Assembly (NCBI GenBank): GCA_026419785.1
Contig: JAODTK010003654.1
Location: forward strand, 485,304-549,303
DNA from: Sclerodactyla briareus
Lineage: Eukaryota; Echinodermata; Holothuroidea; Dendrochirotida; Sclerodactylidae
Reading direction: 5' to 3'
DNA: 64,000 bases
The translations under genes were made by a program, and so were the position numbers. A model generated the notes under the pieces. It made no database searches. It was given only the letters and a program-made list of their open reading frames with translations, and was not told the origin of the DNA. Of this stretch, positions 23,735-35,385 are shown piece by piece (position 1 is the first letter of the stretch; each line of letters begins with the position of its first letter).

Positions 23735-24222
23735 CTCTCACCAGCACCAAGAAATAAAACAACGCCATATTATTCTTTCTCTGAAGATTGCCTATTAATC
23801 GAGAGCTCCCTCTCTCGCCCACCAGTTTGTACCTACATCACATCCCTTACCCCATCACCGAAAAACAAAATACCCTCCCTTCCCTTGCGGGAAAATACGC
23901 ACAACCCCCGCCCTTAAGTCACATCATTCCAACACCAAGATATACAGAACCCCGCCCTATTATTCCGCCGCTTAACTTTCTCCCTTCCTGGTGACCATCT
24001 CTTATTCACCGCTCACCGCCGCTCGAGTTGCACCAACAATAACAAGTCTTTTGACTCTTATCACAGAGAAGAAAATACTACCCCTCATTGCTTCTCCGAA
24101 CAGGATTATATTGCAGCAGGGCAGACGCGTAGCTGCCAATACCAAGATACAAAACCCTGCCTTATGATTCTGCCGCCTGACAATCCATCTTCTGGAAGCC
24201 ATCTCTCATCCTCCGCCACCCA
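23735..24222. repeat. Degenerate ~200-bp tandem repeat, pyrimidine-rich
   Basis: The segment ACCAAGATA(TA)CA.AACCC.GCC.TATTATTC.GCCGC recurs with drift at about 23745, 23931 and 24140. The second and third copies also share the continuation CC.TC.TGG..(G)CCATCTCT.ATTC. Similarity is perhaps 70-75% by eye. The plus strand is unusually rich in C and T. Confidence 0.55.
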
Positions 24223-25030
24223 ATCAATAATACTTGTGCATCAATTAACACTCATCTTTGGATAACAAATATGTAGGCCTATATACAGATATATATGAGT
24301 CATTCGGACAATTCCATTCACCGAAGCCTGTACAGAATGATGCCGACTTACTAGATTAGTTGTTTGAGCCACTATGTGTGCTGTTCGACTCACCAAGTTA
24401 ACAAGTTGTATATGTCTTATCAAGTGAGTGCAATATTGGCCCCAACATAGATTCATTTCGGAGGGTCACCCTTTTGCATGACTTCGTAAAGCAAAAATAA
24501 GTGAGAAAAATTCACTCATTGGATGGGTCTTTTACATGAGAAGTGTATGGTTAGACTCACCAGACCTACATATCTGTGTGGTGGCTAGTGTAGGAAGAGC
24601 TTTACCTCAAAAACCGGGATCAACTAAAGTTCACCTAGCTGGCATTGCTTCATCTCAGATATTGTTCCATGACATCCGTTAGGTGTGGCGAAATCCTGAA
24701 GATTATTAAGGTCAGTTGAAAAACAGTGGATGTAATAAAATGATGCTTGGTGTGTGTAATAACTACTAAGTGACGGAAATTTCGAAGGATGCGTCAGCGG
24801 TCAAATTATTCGACGTTGTCACAATTAAAGGGAACTCATACATGTTAAGTGCATTTAATTACAAATGAAAAATAAATAAAAAACGAAGGTTATTCAGAGG
24901 TCGTAAGTGGTCATTGGAGGTCAAGTTAACAAGCATTTCCTATCAAAAATGAGGAATACAATTTACAGCAGAAATTGTACGTGGTTTGTGGTAATCTGGA
25001 AGATAATTTTGTATTTTCACCTGGGGAGAG
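24223..25030. other. Unclassified sequence
   Basis: No gene or clear repeat was recognised. AGGTCGTAAGTGGTCATTGGAGGTCAAG at about 24897-24925 is of the AGGTCA-rich type seen in the other non-coding repeats. Confidence 0.35.
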
Positions 25031-25034
25031 TGTG

Positions 25035-25450
25035 TTGTTTTTCCGATTGGTGTAATTTGATGTGATCTAGTTCACCTAAACACCCACTCGTTTTGCGAAT
25101 TTTGCATGTTACGTGATTATAATGCCGGGTGTTCGGAGTGTCGGCTTCCGCTTGAAAAATGCATTTCTTGGTCAGCTTGGACATGGTCAGATGAATTTTG
25201 GTGTAATATAGCACAACCTAACACGTCTCCCTAACTTCATTTCGTTTGAGAGGTGATTTATATTTCTAACCTGCGTTCGAGGAAAGTTTATGATATTTCC
25301 CGATATAGCTGTTGATGTAATCTGGTACATTAGCACACCTAACAATACACCCACACCATTTTGGGAACAACCAGTCTTACTGTATATCTAGGTATACATC
25401 CTTCGATGCGTCATATTGCATTATATGGCACACCTAAACACCCACTTTAT
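25035..25450. repeat. Irregular degenerate repeat (CACCTAAACACCCAC motif)
   Basis: A TGTAAT..(GC)ACACCTAA(A)CACCCAC module recurs at about 25050, 25200, 25312 and 25409, at uneven spacing of 150, 112 and 97 bp. Copies are diverged, and only the core motif aligns by eye. Confidence 0.45.
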
Positions 25451-26339
25451 TCAGTGAATATTTTCGAACTCTCACATGGTTTTATAAATCACGAATAGGC
25501 CTGATGTTTTGATTCATTGAGATATGGCGAAGGGTCCTCTGACTCGGGAAGGGAACTGGCTCCCCCGCGGTAATTCTATACTTGAGGATCTTATCCTCAC
25601 TTGAGTATCTTATCACCCCCCTATATTCCTGTACACTGGAGCTGCAACATCTGTCACCGCAGAAGAAATACTCCCGAATTTCCTGGAGGCCTATTCATAC
25701 CAGACCTAACAGACATCTAAGTTGGCGTGTCAACTTGCCTTTAACGGTGTCGGAGTCGAAAACGAAAGGTTGTCGACTGATATGGCTGCCTGCGCAAACG
25801 AAAGAGTAATTATGGATATTTATTACATCAAATAAATACTCAACGGAGTTCAACAGCGGTTGAACACTGGACTATGGACTTGAATAGATAACATAATAGT
25901 TACACATCCGGCCATATTCTATAGCCTGGTTGTAGCAATCTATACTATCCTGAACATGCGGATCTGTTAATTGTTGCCGGGTTTGGCGTGTAGGTTTGTC
26001 GAGATTACTCGCTCATTCTGCCAACCCAGCTGTTATTCTCACTATAGTTGCTATTGCTTTAAGGCCTATATGCCTTGACTACAGTATGTACTATCATGTA
26101 AATGCGTCAATTCTCCGTGAAGGGTAGTTCGCTACTAACATAATTGAGATGAAGGTTGTGATGCATGCAAGCCGTGGCCAAAAAGTAGAACTTGTGTCCC
26201 CAGAACTCGATACTTTGTACGGCTGTCACGAGTCGCCATTGGAGCGCCGGGTGGTATCCAGGTTTTTCAAGAGGTTTTTGCTGTGTAACACACATTTTTT
26301 ATCAACAGGTAGTTTTCTTATTCTGCAAAAGTCTGCGTG
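25451..26339. other. Unclassified sequence
   Basis: No gene is supported. The part nearest 26340 may include the 3' untranslated region of the minus-strand LINE that follows. Confidence 0.3.
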
Positions 26340-27590
26340 ATCATGATGGGTCTGAGCCTCGTTACCATAGAGTGGTTGGTACTGCCTATAATAAAACTTA
26401 GGAGCATACTGTATGTTGTGAACAGCGCGTAGCTGCGAAGGGCGGCCCCAACCCATCGGTTCCCGTACTGACAAGGACATGGCGGACTGGCCACACACAA
26501 CTATCCGTTGGCTTCATGACTCCATATGCCAACCGCGGCGTCTACCAATTTCAGGCTCACACGGAAAGGAGCCATTAATACCACTGCTCAGGTAGACATG
26601 TAGACAGATGAGCCATTGACCCCCACGTCCTCGCCTAGCACCTCAACCGACGAACAGGAGCTCAGGTTTAGCGCATTGACACTCGGAACTCCAACGGATT
26701 TGGCTTCTTGACTGAGTGCCCAAGAGCACCTGCTAGAAAATTCACGCATTCGACAAGTAATGCAGCATCATTTGCAAAATCCAGGTTAGAAACCCTAACT
26801 TCAGCAAATGAAACCTGTCAGTTCGTGTTATCTACCACACTCTCTAAATCCAGTCGATACAAGTGTTGGAAAGTGTTGGAGATAGCGTTCACCCCAGCTT
26901 CTCACCCATGACAACAGAGAGTGAGAGACACCACCAGTACACCTCACAGCCCTCTCAGTTCGGGAAAACAGAGATCTGTGATCAGTCGTGCAAACATGGG
27001 GACCCCTGAAGACCATGCATGCAGTTCATCTGCATCCCCCCCCCCCCCCTCGTTCATAAGTGCATGATTGATCTCTTTGAGGGTCTTTCGAAGTCTAGCA
27101 CCTCACATCAGATCTTTGGACCGTGATCCAGTCAATATAAGGCCACAACTTCTAGCTGAATCTAGTAACCTGTGGCGGCTGATATCACGGCTACAGGATG
27201 CATGGCTACTGAGGCCGAGACTTCTAGTCATTCCCTCTGACGCTGGTGAAGGCACTGAGATCGCCTGGAGAGACATTCGAGTCGCGAATGGGAACAGCAT
27301 CGCACACCAAACTGGACATGGGGGTAGAACACTTCTCTTACTATGTTATCGCTCACCCCGATCGGAGCATACACTGCGACAACAGGTTGAACCCCCACAA
27401 AGTGTGCGATCCTCATCCCCATAGAACGCCTGTTGATCAGTGCTTCCTGCCATACCAAGCAAACAGGTGTAGGCCACGAACACCCCCCCACCCCCCCCCG
27501 TGCCGCCGAACCATCGTCAAGACTAAATCAATGATAGCATGACGACTTACGGATCTCGCTCAAACCAGCGTTGCCCTTTGCGGGGGAGAG
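26340..27590 (-). mobile_element. RTE-like LINE remnant with internal deletion
   Basis: On the minus strand, reading from 27590 down, an endonuclease part is visible: a GLSEIR-like residue run (near 27560), then VYAPIGVSD at 27348-27374, and HRLLDSARSCGL at about 27140-27170 followed by SKDL/RSDVR. Within about 100 bp this passes directly into RT sequence: RTERAVRCTGGVS (26926-26964), an NTCIDWI-like segment near 26865, then VSNLDFANDAALLVE, where the palm motif FADD appears as FAND (26764-26781). It continues with RRxxLAYGVM (near 26525). The order and wording fit the RTE clade. Roughly 1 kb that should lie between endonuclease and RT is missing, and there are several frameshifts. An Asp-to-Asn change at the catalytic box plus the deletion make it inactive. 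The C14 run at 27036-27049 sits at the deletion junction. Confidence 0.85.
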
Positions 27591-27605
27591 CGGTAGCTCT
27601 GATTA

Positions 27606-27880
27606 ATAATATAACAACAATAATAATCAAATTATCTAGCGCCTTTTCACGCCAGTTAGGGCGCGTTCAGAAGCGCTCCAAGGACAAATATAATTAAGAA
27701 CAAAAATTACAGGATACATAGGATTCCCTGATAAAGGAAGGCAGGGAAGGCATCCTCGTGAAGCGTGAGGACTGAAGATGAGGACCTGAAGCGTGAGGAG
27801 TTCCAGGGCCAAGATCGACGGGGTCTTCTACTTTTCAGATTCAGGGATTCCGAGGGCGTTTTCCTGAACCCCTCGATTCG
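27606..27880. mobile_element. AGCGC-type interspersed repeat fragment
   Basis: An (ATAACAACAATAATAAT)-like tail is followed by TCTAGCGCCTTTTCACGCC and GGGCGCG..CAGAAGCGCTCCAAGGAC (27637-27685). Related wording occurs at 53471-53511 and 61231-61258. The following sequence (27720-27860) holds repeated GAAGCGTGAGGA units. I infer a dispersed SINE-like or MITE-like family. It directly abuts the upstream end of the RTE-like remnant. Confidence 0.5.
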
Positions 27881-28169
27881 ATTCCGACGAATACAATTTG
27901 ACAGTCACGATGATAGAACCTAGTACGAAAATAGAGAGGGGGGTGCCCCACTCCACCCTGCTACTGATTCATATCTAACTAGCAAAATGTCGGGCGGTAA
28001 ACCGCCATACAGATCTATCCCCGCTCTCTTATTCAAGAAATTTGGGTGAACTGAAACCGGACATATCGTGAAGAAACATGGACTTGTGAAGCGACCACGT
28101 TGGTACCGGTAAAATGGGTCATTCCGTAATGCACTTGTTAATTGTATGGGGCACCCCTACAGCCCGCGG

Positions 28170-29270
28170 ACAATGGGTGCGTCTTAAATAAGCACATTTA
28201 TTCAAGTTCGACCTTAACCCCATTACCACCCGACAGAGGTCAAATTCAGGTCAGAAGTCACACACCTTGCAGGTCAACAATTATATCACAATGGTGCAAC
28301 ATCAGCCTTCGCAGATATTGCAATCTCGTATAGCCAAAAAACAGTTTTTGACCCCTAAGTGACCCCGAATGACCTTTCATGATATGACAGTTTTTATGAG
28401 AATTGTTAATCTCCATGGAACATCCACTCCTAGGAGCATTTTTTTTTGCATTCTGATGAACACCCCTAGTGCTCATTGCGGAAAAAGTAATAAAATCAGT
28501 TTTTGACCCTTAAGTGACCTTTAAGACCTTCAATGACATGGCGGTTTTTATGTGAAAATTGTTTACCTCCATGTGATGCATCCACTCCTAGAAGCCATGC
28601 ATTCCGATGAACATGTCCAATGTTTATTGCGAAAAAGCGTGATAAATTGAACTTGACCCCTTGTAACTACCAAAGTAAATGTCGATCGAAGCGGGAGTGT
28701 TTCCCTCCATGGAAAGCACACAAAGCTCTTCACATATCCAAAAATAACTAGTTTCTACTTTTTTGCCCGTTACAACGTAACTCCTTAAATAAGAAATTTA
28801 TTCAAGATTCGACTTTAACCACATGACCACCGACAGAGTCAAAATTCGGTCAGAGGTCACACACATGAGGGTCACAATTATATCACAATGGTGAACCAGC
28901 CGCACTTCGACAGATATTCAATTCTCCGATTATAGCCCCAAACCAGTTTTTGACCCCTAAGTGACCCCTGAATGACCTTCGATAACATATATAACAGTTT
29001 TCATGAGAATTGTTACTCGCCATGTGATACATCCACTCCTAGCCTAGGAGCATTTTGCATTCTGCATGAACAACACCTAGTGCTATGCCGGAAATGGTAC
29101 TAAAATCAGTTTTTGACCTAAGTGACCTGTAATGACCTTCAATGACATGGCGGTGTTTTAAGGAAATATTGTTTACACTCTATGTGATGCATCCACTCCT
29201 CAGAAGCAATTGCAATTTCCAATGAACATGTCCATGTTATTGCGAAAACCGTATAAACTCCATCATTTTG
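28170..29270. repeat. Higher-order tandem repeat, ~607-bp unit with ~160-bp subunits
   Basis: The block starting CTTAAATAAGCACATTTATTC (about 28182) recurs at about 28787 (CTTAAATAAGAAATTTATTC). Each block holds a TTCGAC.TTAACC...GACCACCGACAGAG.TCAAATTC.GGTCAGA.GTCACACAC stretch. Each is followed by two related ~160-bp subunits beginning CAGTTTTTGACCC(CT)TAAGTGACC, at 28344, 28498, 28946 and 29107, which contain CATCCACTCCTA(G) and GAACA..(C)CTAGTG/TGTCCA. The alternation of subunits a-b-a-b shows the larger unit was duplicated after the smaller one. No coding potential is seen. Confidence 0.9.
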
Positions 29271-29859
29271 CTGATCAGAACAACTAATCTGCAAATTAGT
29301 CCCACAAATTTACCCTCAGTGATCTTGATGCATTGAATAAATTTATCAGGACTGTTAGTAGGTTCCTATTCACAAATTTCGTCAAAAAATTCCCCTAAGT
29401 TGAGAAAATAATTGCATTATTATTCTAATTATGCTCAACGATATGTAATTAAACACACTATGACTTTCAGTGGATTTCACCGCAATTGAATAATTTATCG
29501 GGGGGTGACTGTTAGAAGGGTCCTACTCAACCAATTTTTCGGTGAGACCCACAAAGTTTATAAATTTGCCTAATTGCTATTGACCACTATTTGCAAATTA
29601 GTCATGCAAGATTTTACCATTACCGGTCCAGTGACCTCGGCCAAGGAAAATTCATCGTCACTGATAGTTGGCCCATGACCAAGTTTCATGGAAATTCAAT
29701 GAGTTTGAAATATCACATCATTATGCTATATTAGCTACTGGCCAAAGAAATCAAAAAAAAAAAAACTTGACCCGATGACCTTGGAATCGTCGCCATGGGT
29801 TTGTTTCGGCTCCAACACTACCAACAACCACCACGTTTCGTGTAAATCGCACGAACTTG
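29271..29859. repeat. Degenerate ~155-bp repeats continuing the same block
   Basis: ATTGAATAAATTTATCAGGACTG (29333) recurs as ATTGAATAATTTATCGGGG.GTGACTG (29485), each followed by TTAG.AGG.TCCTA.TCA. A further weak form follows at about 29645 (AAAATTCATCGTCACTGATAG). GCAAATTAGTC(C/A) occurs at about 29292 and 29593. It appears to be part of one composite non-coding element running from 28170 to the foldback at 30103. Confidence 0.6.
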
Positions 29860-30110
29860 AAGTTTTTGCGAAAAACCTGCAAATAATGGCAACAAAATAC
29901 GATATAGCCCATTTTCGAACTATCTGAGATTTTACTATCTAACGGACATGTGTACCAAGTTGGCAATCGAGAAAGTGCTAAAGAATGAGAGCGCTAAACG
30001 CCTAAAGTTTCCGGCGGCGGCGGCGGAGCCGGCGGCGGCGGCGAGACGGCCGTGCACACGCCAAACCCATAATATCCCCGAACCCTTAGTGTTGCGGGGA
30101 TATAAATTAT
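29860..30110 (+). mobile_element. GGC-tract/foldback repeat element, copy 1
   Basis: TTTTTGCGAAAAACCTGCAAATAATGG is followed by TTCGAACTATCTGAGATTT, CGGACATGTGTACCAAGTT, AACGCCTAAAGTTTCCGG, a (GGC)n tract at 30012-30046, and a perfect 9-bp foldback ATATCCCCG/CGGGGATAT at 30072-30103 (14-base loop). The same ordered series occurs on the minus strand at 55990-56260. I take it as the terminal part of a dispersed repeat. The alanine-rich 78-codon frame across the GGC tract (29948-30184) is a by-product. Confidence 0.75.
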
Positions 30111-30660
30111 ATTGCTCACGGCCCCCAGAGGTATTTTTTTTCTCATCATTTAACGTTCCAATCCTTCGAGTTCCCCCAAAGTAGGCAACTCCACAAAAAA
30201 AAAAAAAATCTACAGGCGGTTCAGCACCATAGACGCAACACCATCATCTGGATATCTAAGCGTGAGAGATAATTTTGCAGTTCTCGAAGTACCCCAGTGT
30301 CTGAGACATCCCATGCCTTGGAATGTATAAGATACCACCCACGCTGCGTGTTCCGACCTTACGGAGGCTCCTATTTGCGCTAATGTGGCTCCCTGTTACC
30401 AGGTCACACTCACAGAGACGCTGGACCTCCGCATCCCGGTCACGGCGCAATGTCTTAAAGATGCATGCTCTGACGCCACCGGTCCACATTCACATCCAGC
30501 CGTTCAAGGACTGCCGAAACTCGGCTAACATTTTGAAGCCTGATTGTAGTTGTCTCGGGCCATTTTGATTGAAAGTAGTAACCAGAAGAGTGATGGTCAG
30601 AAGAGAAGCATGTGGTCAGCGCATCTATGGGTGTATCATAATATTTTTTTGCTGCGGGGG
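30111..30660. other. Unclassified; A-run and GC-richer segment
   Basis: An A13 run lies at about 30196-30208. The GC-richer segment 30260-30560 is open on both strands for about 77-81 codons; I could not assign it. No splice or promoter evidence was found. Confidence 0.3.
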
Positions 30661-30689
30661 GAGAGAGCTCTACGAGTTATGAGGCTCTC

Positions 30690-31020
30690 CGTTCGTTGGT
30701 CGTTCGTTCGGCCGTCCGTTCGTACGTCCGTTCTGTCGGTCACGATCAGTCGCGTAAACTTCTAAACCGTGAATGGAATCAGGGGGAAACTTGGTGGGTG
30801 GATGTAGCATGGCACTGCTAGGCAGTTACATTTTGTTTGCATAGGTGATGATGAAATTTTAATTAAATCCATTAATTACCCCTATAGTCTTCATTTAACT
30901 TCTGAACTGTTCATGCAATCATGGTGAAAACTTGGTGGGTGGATGTAACATGCCAACTGGCTAGGGTGAGTTACATTTTTTTGCATAGTTTGATTAGGAT
31001 TTTTATCAGTAATTAATTAC
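30690..31020 (+). repeat. (CGTTCG/CGTCCGTT) run plus two ~140-bp tandem units
   Basis: A TTCGTTGGTCGTTCGTTCGG-type run and CGTCCGTTCGTACGTCCG lie at about 30692-30740. Two units follow, from about 30755 and 30895: TAAACTTCTAAACCGTGAATG and TTAACTTCTGAACTGTTCATG, each continuing with AAACTTGGTGGGTGGATGTA.CATG.CA, then TTACATTTT, GCATAG, and ending TTAATTACC. The general plan (short GT-rich run, then 'feature of N bases with GTGAA...CTTGGTG' units) recurs in a diverged form at 44666-44800. Confidence 0.7.
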
Positions 31021-31713
31021 CGCAATTTGTCTACCCACAGGCCCTTCCCATTGATATCTCTGTGAGAGTGGTTGTTTACTTTCTCCTCGAGCTGCAGGCC
31101 TGACTGCTGGTAGAGTGGGGACTGTTTAATTTGGCTGTCAGCACTGAGGGTGGCGGAGAATACGGCAGTGGGGGAAACAGGCCGTTCTGGGGAAGATCTG
31201 TATCCATTTCTCATGATGTGGTGTGGCTAGACTTTCCAATGTGGATCCAAGGGTGTTTCCACTCTGTTCACTGCTACACGCCTAGGAGTTGTGCTGGGAA
31301 CACATAAAGTTGGATGTTGGGTATATATAGTAATATACAGGCCATGAATGAGTTAGTGAGTACGTTTGTGCTGAGCACTGATAGCAAAATAGGCCAATGT
31401 GGCAGACAGGTTCCAAGCCATTTCAAGTTTATGACAGGTCAGTAAAGGTTAATAATGTGAACAACAATAAATGTGGCAAGTGGGGAAGAACATAGGCAGT
31501 GTATTCGCCACATGAATTTTGCTGTCCGCCAGCTATCGAGCTTTCGAATTGCGCGTGTTTCCCCCTGATGGTGACGCCATAATTGTGGTTACCAAGTCAA
31601 TCGTCTTCATATCGGGATTTTCTGAATCAATTTGTAACCCGAGGCTGCTGTCACCACGGATCACCGGCTTCATGAGGGCCGAGAGATGACTCATAATCTC
31701 TCTGCTGACACCA
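31021..31713. other. Unclassified; one unsupported minus-strand frame
   Basis: The minus-strand frame 31017-31214 (65 codons, including PTAVFSATLSADSQIK) faintly resembles the start of a C1q-like domain, but the continuation does not fit. A short TATATATA stretch lies at about 31321-31330. No gene is called. Confidence 0.3.
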
Positions 31714-32312
31714 GGAGCTATTATCTATTATATTAACTGGAGAGAACATCAGAGCGCGTATTGTGTGCCCTGTCCAAATTTCCGTCAGAGAACACAAACT
31801 CGAAGTGAGGAGGCCCTTATTGTGTGTCATAACAGTGGTAAAACCCATTCAGTTATGTTTACTCCTCTATCTGCGAATTTCTTTCTTCGACGCAGAGACC
31901 CCGGAAAATCCGTCGTTCTTCAAAGTGAGATGGTATTCATAGTGCAGATTCTGGCAATCATTTTCAGTGAGTGTACCCTGTTTCAGAGACGCGGGAAAAT
32001 CAACATCTATTACGAAGCACAGAAACAACATGATTAATTCGGGAAAAAGGAATCGATTGCGTCTGGCGGAACAACCAGCTAGGCGTAAGGTATGACATCA
32101 CGGATTGAACTAGCGCTTAATAATGAGAAGCTCGAATAGAGGAGGCTGTTAAACGAACATATTCTAATTTGGCGACGAATGCGCTCATGTCCGCTGATGC
32201 CATGTCACTATAACACCACTGTCAAGTGAGAGCGCTGTTTAGCATATCACGTTGGCTCCACACTGACTTCTGGTTTTTGTATAGGAGCTTCATTACAGCT
32301 GGTCCGGCTTGG
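31714..32312 (+). repeat. Interspersed ~590-bp repeat, copy 2
   Basis: This is the partner of 18912-19499, in the same orientation and 12.8 kb away. The two copies align over essentially the full length with many small indels, about 80% by eye. A 90-codon frame (31765-32037) runs through this copy but is not open in copy 1. The 58-codon frame of copy 1 is broken here by TAG after NNEKLE. The GGAGCTATTAT start and the ATAGGAGCTTC element near the end are both kept. Confidence 0.85.
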
Positions 32313-34670
32313 CTGAACACCCATTGTCCCCAGTGGAGGCATTGAAATCACCTAGAATGTATGTCTTCATACGTCACATAGAGCGTGGATTAGTTATTTA
32401 TTCCTTTCTGGAAATGATAATAACTGCCATGTATGAATCTTAGGTATAAATATCTAATAAGTCTTTCCAATTTAAATCTGTTCAACCGACAGCCTTCGAG
32501 CAGAACTTCCTGTATAATCTCCACATGCTTTTATGTTGATATGATGTCGATCGTTTTTATAAATGGTCTCGTTTCTGAATCCGCGGGTTGGTAATTAATT
32601 GCAAGAAACTGCCAGTGATGTTGGTGCTGCGATCGCAACAAATGTTTTGCTATGCATCATTTTGTGCATACAATGTATATAGATTAAACTAATCAACTTT
32701 GGTGATAAAAATGAAATGACGCGTATTCAGGTGTGACCCAATATTAATGAGAACACCATCGATTCAGTTCAGATTATTAAGTGACATTTTGTAGCGTGAC
32801 TTTCCATTTCGAAGTTCATGCATTTTCAATTGAGTTTGTGGCTTTTCGGTGATCTGCGTAGCCTCCGTATTTGCAAGTTAATGAATGATAACAATTTTAC
32901 TACGGGAAATTGCAACTAATTGCAGGACCATTTTACACTGTATCTGGCTCCAGCCTTCCCCAAAACAGCATTTTAGATGTCAAGTCAATGGCTTATATCA
33001 AAATGTTGTAGGCAAAATTTAGTACAGTTCCCGCTAATCAGATAATGAGCGTACGAGGCACAGTACCTTATCACTAAGATGATATCGATACACCATGGGC
33101 TTGTAGTTGATGAGTATAGTTGCATCCATATTGGTTTGTTCCTTGCAGCACTGGAACCCTCAATTGTGGTGTACCATATTGACATCACATATTGAAAACA
33201 CAACGGATCGTGTTCGATGCCTGTGTAGCATACGCTAGGCGTTATTTCATTAGAGGACATGCGATTGACATGATCTAGATGCGTTATTGTGTGAAATTTA
33301 GAGTCAACGGGACATACACAAAGTGTTGGTTCACATAGGCTCCCTTTCAGGTCCGGACACTCGTCATGCAGAGAGGCCTAAATCATACTGCTGACTCGAT
33401 AGAGAGTTAGGTGAATGGACCAAGAAAGAGAAATAAAATCGGATTCACAACCCCCACAGGATCATCCAAATTAAACTGTTCTGCATCAGTGAGTACTACA
33501 TACTGTTGGAACTGTAGTGATAACGCTCCTGTTTTATTACCGAAAAAAAAACTATGTTCCCTAATATTAGGATTTCTACTCTAGTTTCTCAGGATGTATA
33601 AATTTCTTTCGTATTCTTGACCATCTGGAGTTGCCGTTATGAAACGTATTCAAAAACTCCACTAGCTTTCTCCATCTAAAAGACCAATTGACACCACTGA
33701 TAAGGCCTTCTGCGAGATCTGTACAGATGATAGTTGGAACTGTGATGAACGTGAGTCAGTTAACGTCTGCATTATGCAGTTATAAGTGATACCGCCTGAA
33801 ACCGGATTGTCGTGGGTACGGCTCTTATGGTCAGGGTATGACCAGTGTATTGAGGAGGGGAGGTGGGGCGCTTGAAATAACAAAAGAGTGGCAACGCACT
33901 GTACAACTGTACAAGACATATAGGCTCATCGACTATGAGCTTACAGTAAACAGTAACAGACCCCCATTCGAAACATTCTCTAACACATAATTTTGAATAC
34001 AACCTTCTAAATTTCATTATTATTTAATTTAATTTAATTATGTTATAATATGTTTTGTTTCGAATTCTAGCCTGAGTCTAACTTTCAAAAGTCGGTGCTT
34101 TTTTAAATCAGTACATTGAATGTTTTCCGCTAATTCACAACCCCCAATTCCATTCAGCGGAACTGAAGGTTACTGTAAGATATCCGAATCCTCTCGAAAC
34201 CAATCGAAACTCGAGGCCGAATTTAATCCGGTTCCCAATAAACACAACAAAATGGGCATGGGGACTGAAGCATACTGCCCATTCCCATGTCGTACCCATA
34301 GATGGACTAGAATTCGAGGCATAAAAACATTGATGACATATCCTGTATCTTGACGTCCTCCTAAAACGCATCCGTCTGCGTATGATTGTTCTTGGATAGC
34401 CCACGATTAGCCTCGATTGTTAGAAGCAGGAGAGATAGAGACCAACGACCGGTTATCTCGGGTGTCTTTCCTTTGTTGCGTGTTGAATAATAACAAAGTA
34501 TATGAAACTGTAATAAGAAAATGGAAACGGACGGCTTCATGTATCCAGCAATGTCTGTCTGTACAACTAATTACAATGAAAAGAACGGAGGGGTGTTCTC
34601 AATTATCTCAGGGCAGTGTTCGGCTCCAGTTCAGGGTTCATCTATAGAACGCGCTCCCACGTGAGATAGG
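32313..34670. other. Unclassified AT-rich sequence
   Basis: Nothing recognisable was found on either strand. Frames of 65-91 codons (for example the minus frame 32985-33260) lack motifs. A short ATTTAATTTAATTTAATTA run lies at about 34020. Confidence 0.35.
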
Positions 34671-34671
34671 T

Positions 34672-34776
34672 ACCATCACTGCATGTGCTCCGTCACACAG
34701 TTACCTCACTGCAAGCGCTCCGTCACTGACTCGCGGACAGGTTACCTTCACTGCATGTGCTCCGTCACTGGAGAGC
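34672..34776. repeat. Small tandem repeat, CACTGCATGTGCTCCGTCAC
   Basis: The 20-mer starts at about 34676 and again at 34750, with a diverged copy (CACTGCAAGCGCTCCGTCAC) at 34707. Spacing is about 31 and 43 bp. It produces short repeated CSVT motifs in the plus-strand frame. Confidence 0.7.
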
Positions 34777-35385
34777 TATACCAAATTTCGAAGGATTTCC
34801 TATGTCAGCTGAAGCACCTTCGGGTGGATAGCATAACACGAGGCAGTAAAGTAAAAAAGTGGCGTGATACGTGCGTTGTCAAGGCGTATACCTGTGTCGT
34901 TCAAGAACCGGTAAATTTTGCAATCTTCCAAAGTTTCCAAACTCATGGATGCGATCATGCTATTCGCCAGAGCAGCCGTACCCTTGATTTGTACCTCTAT
35001 GTTCTATGCTGCGATGGTTACCCATTGTAGTCGTGAAAGGTAAAACAAGACTATTAATCCATGGCGAATTATAACGAAAGAGCTGGTTTTAGTCTTCGCC
35101 ATCTGAAGATGGTCGAAGCGAAGTGCCGCAGCATGTATTACGATGCGGGGTGATGCATAGGTTTTTGTTCTGTTTTTTTTTTTGGGGGGGGGGGGGGAGG
35201 GAGGACACATCGATTGCAATCGACCATTTAAGCGGAGCGGCACCCTCAGTTGGAGCGAAACAACACCCACCCCCCCACAAACGAAAACAAGAGGGCAATC
35301 CCCGGAGTTGCAGGATCTCATCGGCAAAGGTGGGACTATTCATTGTTTCTACTTGTACCTTTTCGCGGAGTGGCAAATGAAAAAA
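34777..35385. other. Unclassified; T/G homopolymer junction
   Basis: An 11-base T run is followed directly by 14 Gs at about 35173-35197, with a C7 run at 35270-35276. Several frames here are open on both strands for about 85-107 codons; none has a motif. Confidence 0.35.

Noticed and set aside
31017-31214. C1q-domain fragment (AVFSATLSA)
   Set aside because: Only a short run resembles the domain start; the following residues do not fit and an in-frame stop lies just upstream of the ATG.
18912-32312. The two ~590-bp copies as paired LTRs of one retrotransposon
   Set aside because: They are about 20% diverged by eye, and the 12.2 kb between them contains unrelated minus-strand RTE sequence and satellites, with no gag or pol of an LTR element.
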